A program made the translations under genes and the position numbers. Below, piece by piece: positions 7,515-8,851 of a stretch of DNA of 8,851 nucleotides (the stretch's first letter is position 1; the number at the start of each line of letters is the position of its first letter). The notes below the pieces were generated by a model. The model saw only the letters and a list, made by a program, of their open reading frames with translations, had not been told where the DNA came from and made no database searches. Source of the DNA: Anaerolineae bacterium (GTDB lineage Bacteria > Chloroflexota > Anaerolineae > UBA1429); contig JAFGLK010000116.1 in the NCBI GenBank assembly GCA_016928125.1, positions 1-8,851 of the forward strand. Reading direction: 5' to 3'.

Positions 7515-8660
7515 TCAGGCCAAATCCAATGCATCTCGATACGCCCCGAGGGTCTGCCGCGCCGTCTTCTGCCAGCAAAAGCGGGCGGCGTGAGCGAGGC
7601 CCGCCTGGGCCAGCCCTTCGCGCCATGCATCATCTCGCACCACCTGGATCATGACCTCGGCAAGCGCAGCATGATCAGCGGGGGGCACAGGCAGACCCCC
7701 AGGCCCGGCGATCTCGTCGAGAGAGCTGCCGCTGCCATAGATGGCTGGCGTGCCACAGGCCAGCGCCTCCAGTACCGGCAGGCCAAAGCCCTCGTAGAAG
7801 GAGGGAAAGACAAAGGCCAGCGCCCCGCTATAGAGCGCTGGGGCATCACGCTCTGCGAGCGGGCCGGTGAAATGGACTCGCTCCTCTAGCCCCAATTCGG
7901 CGGCAGCGATGCGCGGATCAGGCGCAAAGGTCGAATCGCGCCCCGGCAGGCGCCCGGCAATCACCAGGCGCACGCCATCGAGGCGGGCGGCGGCCTGGGC
8001 ATAGGCGCGCAGCAGGCCGATCACGTTCTTGCGCACGTCAAAGCCGCCCAAGTAGAGAAGATAAGGCCCCGAGATGCCCAGCCGGGCCAGAGTCTCCGCT
8101 CGCTCAGCGGGCTCCAAAGGGCGATAGTCTGGGCTGGCTGCCAGATGGATCACGCGCAGGCGCGCTGCCGGGATACGCAACAGCCGCTGGATATCTTTGG
8201 CAGAGGCCTGCGAATCGGTCAGCACCAGACTAGCCCGACGGGCGGCCGTGGAGACCAGGCGCATGTAGACTCGCACGCCGAGGGAGCCGCGATAGGCGGG
8301 CAAGATCAACGGGATCAAGTCATGAATCGTCACCACCAGCGGCACCGGCGCACGCAGCGGCGGCGCGAAATAGGGCACATGGGCCACCTCAACCTTCAGG
8401 CGGCCACAGACGCTCGGGAACGCCAACTGCTCGAACCAGAGCTTGGCCAGATTCTCGTCCGGCGCGTCAACGGGGGTGGTGATCCGGTGCACCGAGACGC
8501 CCTGGATCTGACCCACCTCGGCTGCCGCGACCGATCGTGGCAGACAGAGCGCCAACTCTGTCTCCCCCAGCCTCGCCAGTCCCTTCACCAGATGATGTAG
8601 ATAGCGTCCGCTGCCCGTGGCCGGCAGATGCCAGAACGCGCCGTTGATGCCGACCTTCAT
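7515..8660 (-). CDS. GT4-family glycosyltransferase (GT-B fold)
   Basis: This is a 381-residue, full-length family 4 glycosyltransferase, which transfers a sugar from a nucleotide donor with retention of configuration in the cytoplasm. The N-terminal Rossmann domain has 'TGSGRYLHHLVKGL' (15-28), the Gly-rich acceptor-side loop typical of the family, 'TIHDLIPL' (111-118) and 'LTDSQASAKDI' (147-157). The C-terminal donor domain has 'YLGGFDVRKN' (203-212, with the Arg/Lys that contact phosphate) and the EX7E motif in 'EGFGLPVLEALACGTP' (Glu290 and Glu298). No signal peptide or membrane helix is seen. The ATG at 8660 has GAGG ending 5 bases upstream. The gene is first in a two-gene minus-strand unit with the DUF2723 protein, suggesting that it builds or extends the glycan that the membrane enzymes handle. 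The sugar and the acceptor cannot be read from the sequence; a mannosyltransferase is only one possibility. Confidence 0.93.
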   Translation of the reverse strand: MKVGINGAFWHLPATGSGRYLHHLVKGLARLGETELALCLPRSVAAAEVGQIQGVSVHRITTPVDAPDENLAKLWFEQLAFPSVCGRLKVEVAHVPYFAPPLRAPVPLVVTIHDLIPLILPAYRGSLGVRVYMRLVSTAARRASLVLTDSQASAKDIQRLLRIPAARLRVIHLAASPDYRPLEPAERAETLARLGISGPYLLYLGGFDVRKNVIGLLRAYAQAAARLDGVRLVIAGRLPGRDSTFAPDPRIAAAELGLEERVHFTGPLAERDAPALYSGALAFVFPSFYEGFGLPVLEALACGTPAIYGSGSSLDEIAGPGGLPVPPADHAALAEVMIQVVRDDAWREGLAQAGLAHAARFCWQKTARQTLGAYRDALDLA

Positions 8661-8695
8661 GCCATCCTCTATCCTCTCGAACCATGAACGCCGCC

Positions 8696-8724
8696 ATGGT
8701 ATGTCAAGCAGGCGCTTTGATCAA
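8696..8724 (-). promoter_or_regulatory. Candidate sigma70-type promoter for the GT4-DUF2723 operon
   Basis: Read on the minus strand, a -35 TTGATC (8719-8724) is followed after exactly 17 bases (8702-8718) by a -10 TACCAT (8696-8701). Each hexamer matches the consensus at 4 of 6 positions. Transcription would start near 8689, giving a leader of about 29 bases before the ATG at 8660. A TTGACA nearby on the same strand has no acceptable -10 at the right distance. Confidence 0.5.
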
Positions 8725-8725
8725 G

Positions 8726-8754
8726 TTGACGCTGATGTGCAAACGGGGTATGCT
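8726..8754 (+). promoter_or_regulatory. Candidate sigma70-type promoter of selC
   Basis: A -35 TTGACG (8726-8731, 5 of 6 matches) is followed by a 17-base spacer (8732-8748) and a -10 TATGCT (8749-8754, 4 of 6 matches). The expected transcription start, near 8761, lies about 4 bases before the tRNA, as expected for a tRNA promoter with a very short leader. Confidence 0.7.
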
Positions 8755-8764
8755 CTGAGCGCGT

Positions 8765-8851
8765 GGGGGTGGATGAGTTCCGGTGGGCTCCGCGGTCTTC
8801 AAAACCGTCTGAGGGGTGCTGCTGAAGCGGCCCTGGTGGGTTCGACTCCCA
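8765..8851 (+). tRNA. selC: tRNA-Sec (anticodon TCA), 3'-partial at window edge
   Basis: This is the selenocysteine tRNA that reads UGA with the help of SelB. The expected parts are visible in order. The 5' half of an 8-base acceptor stem is GGGGGTGG (8765-8772), followed by linker AT. The D-arm has a 6-bp stem, GAGTTC/GGGCTC, around a CGGT tetraloop (8775-8790), which is specific to tRNA-Sec. The anticodon arm is GCGGT-CTTCAAA-ACCGT (8792-8808), with anticodon TCA at 8799-8801. A very long variable arm has a stem of about 9 bp with one mismatch (8812-8820 with 8826-8834) and loop GCTGA. The T-arm is GTGGG-TTCGACT-CCCA, where the window ends. The 3' acceptor strand and any CCA are therefore not visible, and the acceptor pairing is untested. 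The 6-bp D-stem, long variable arm and TCA anticodon together make other tRNAs very unlikely. Confidence 0.95.

Noticed and set aside
7506..7517. The GT4 gene ends with TGA and the DUF2723 frame continues in the same frame after only three codons, next to selC: possible Sec readthrough fusion.
   Set aside because: The GT4 protein already has normal family length, the DUF2723 gene has its own AGGAGG and start, and only a tiny 4-bp hairpin (GGCC-GTGCGT-GGCC) follows the TGA, unlike a bacterial SECIS. Same-frame placement has a one-in-three chance.
6466..7626. Long open frame (386 codons) on the minus strand.
   Set aside because: It overlaps the DUF2723 gene and the end of the GT4 gene in another frame; its Arg/Pro/Gly-rich translation is a typical shadow, whereas both overlapped frames have clear family motifs.
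8660..8764. TTGACA on the minus strand (near 8703-8708) as the -35 for the GT4 gene.
   Set aside because: At spacings of 15-19 bases there is no acceptable -10 (best are CATGGT or ATGGTT), whereas TTGATC with TACCAT at 17 bases is better.
1..8851. CRISPR array, insertion sequence, phage or toxin-antitoxin content.
   Set aside because: No direct-repeat/spacer pattern, no transposase or integrase motif, and no small paired genes were seen. Apart from the coding hexad repeat, no repeats stood out.

Overview
The window is high-GC bacterial DNA carrying a cell-envelope glycosylation locus and, at its right edge, a selenocysteine tRNA gene. The style of the proteins points to Chloroflexota (Anaerolineae/Caldilineae-like): large GT-C-type membrane proteins with C-terminal beta-sandwich modules of the 'LVGY...LYW...DYTVFVHL' type, and secreted proteins with long Thr-Pro linkers. 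This assignment is recalled from family knowledge and has not been tested by a search.

Layout: three plus-strand genes lie head to tail at the left (2-364, 398-1696, 1710-4406). They are (A) the C-terminal end of a protein cut by the window edge, consisting of one beta-sandwich module; (B) a secreted, C-terminally membrane-anchored protein with a carbohydrate-binding-like domain, a Thr-Pro hexad repeat and an SdrD-B-like domain; and (C) a large polytopic PTPS-related/GT-C-like membrane protein. Gaps of about 33 and 13 bases suggest one transcription unit. A 69-base convergent gap (4407-4475) with two small hairpins separates them from two minus-strand genes. These are (E) a GT4 glycosyltransferase (8660-7515) followed by (D) a DUF2723/TMEM260-like membrane protein (7478-4476), probably an E-to-D operon.

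Upstream of E, 104 bases (8661-8764) hold two predicted promoters arranged back to back. One drives E leftwards. The other has a 17-bp spacer and drives selC rightwards. selC (tRNA-Sec, anticodon TCA) is almost complete and is cut off in the T-arm by the window end.

How the genes may work together: E is a cytoplasmic sugar-nucleotide-dependent transferase. C and D have the architecture of lipid-linked-sugar-dependent GT-C enzymes acting on the outer face of the membrane. B is an exported Thr/Ser/Pro-rich, beta-sandwich protein and so a plausible acceptor. This link is inference from co-location. The beta-sandwich module recurs six times across A, C and D. selC implies that the organism decodes UGA as selenocysteine, and I see no functional link between it and the glycosylation genes.
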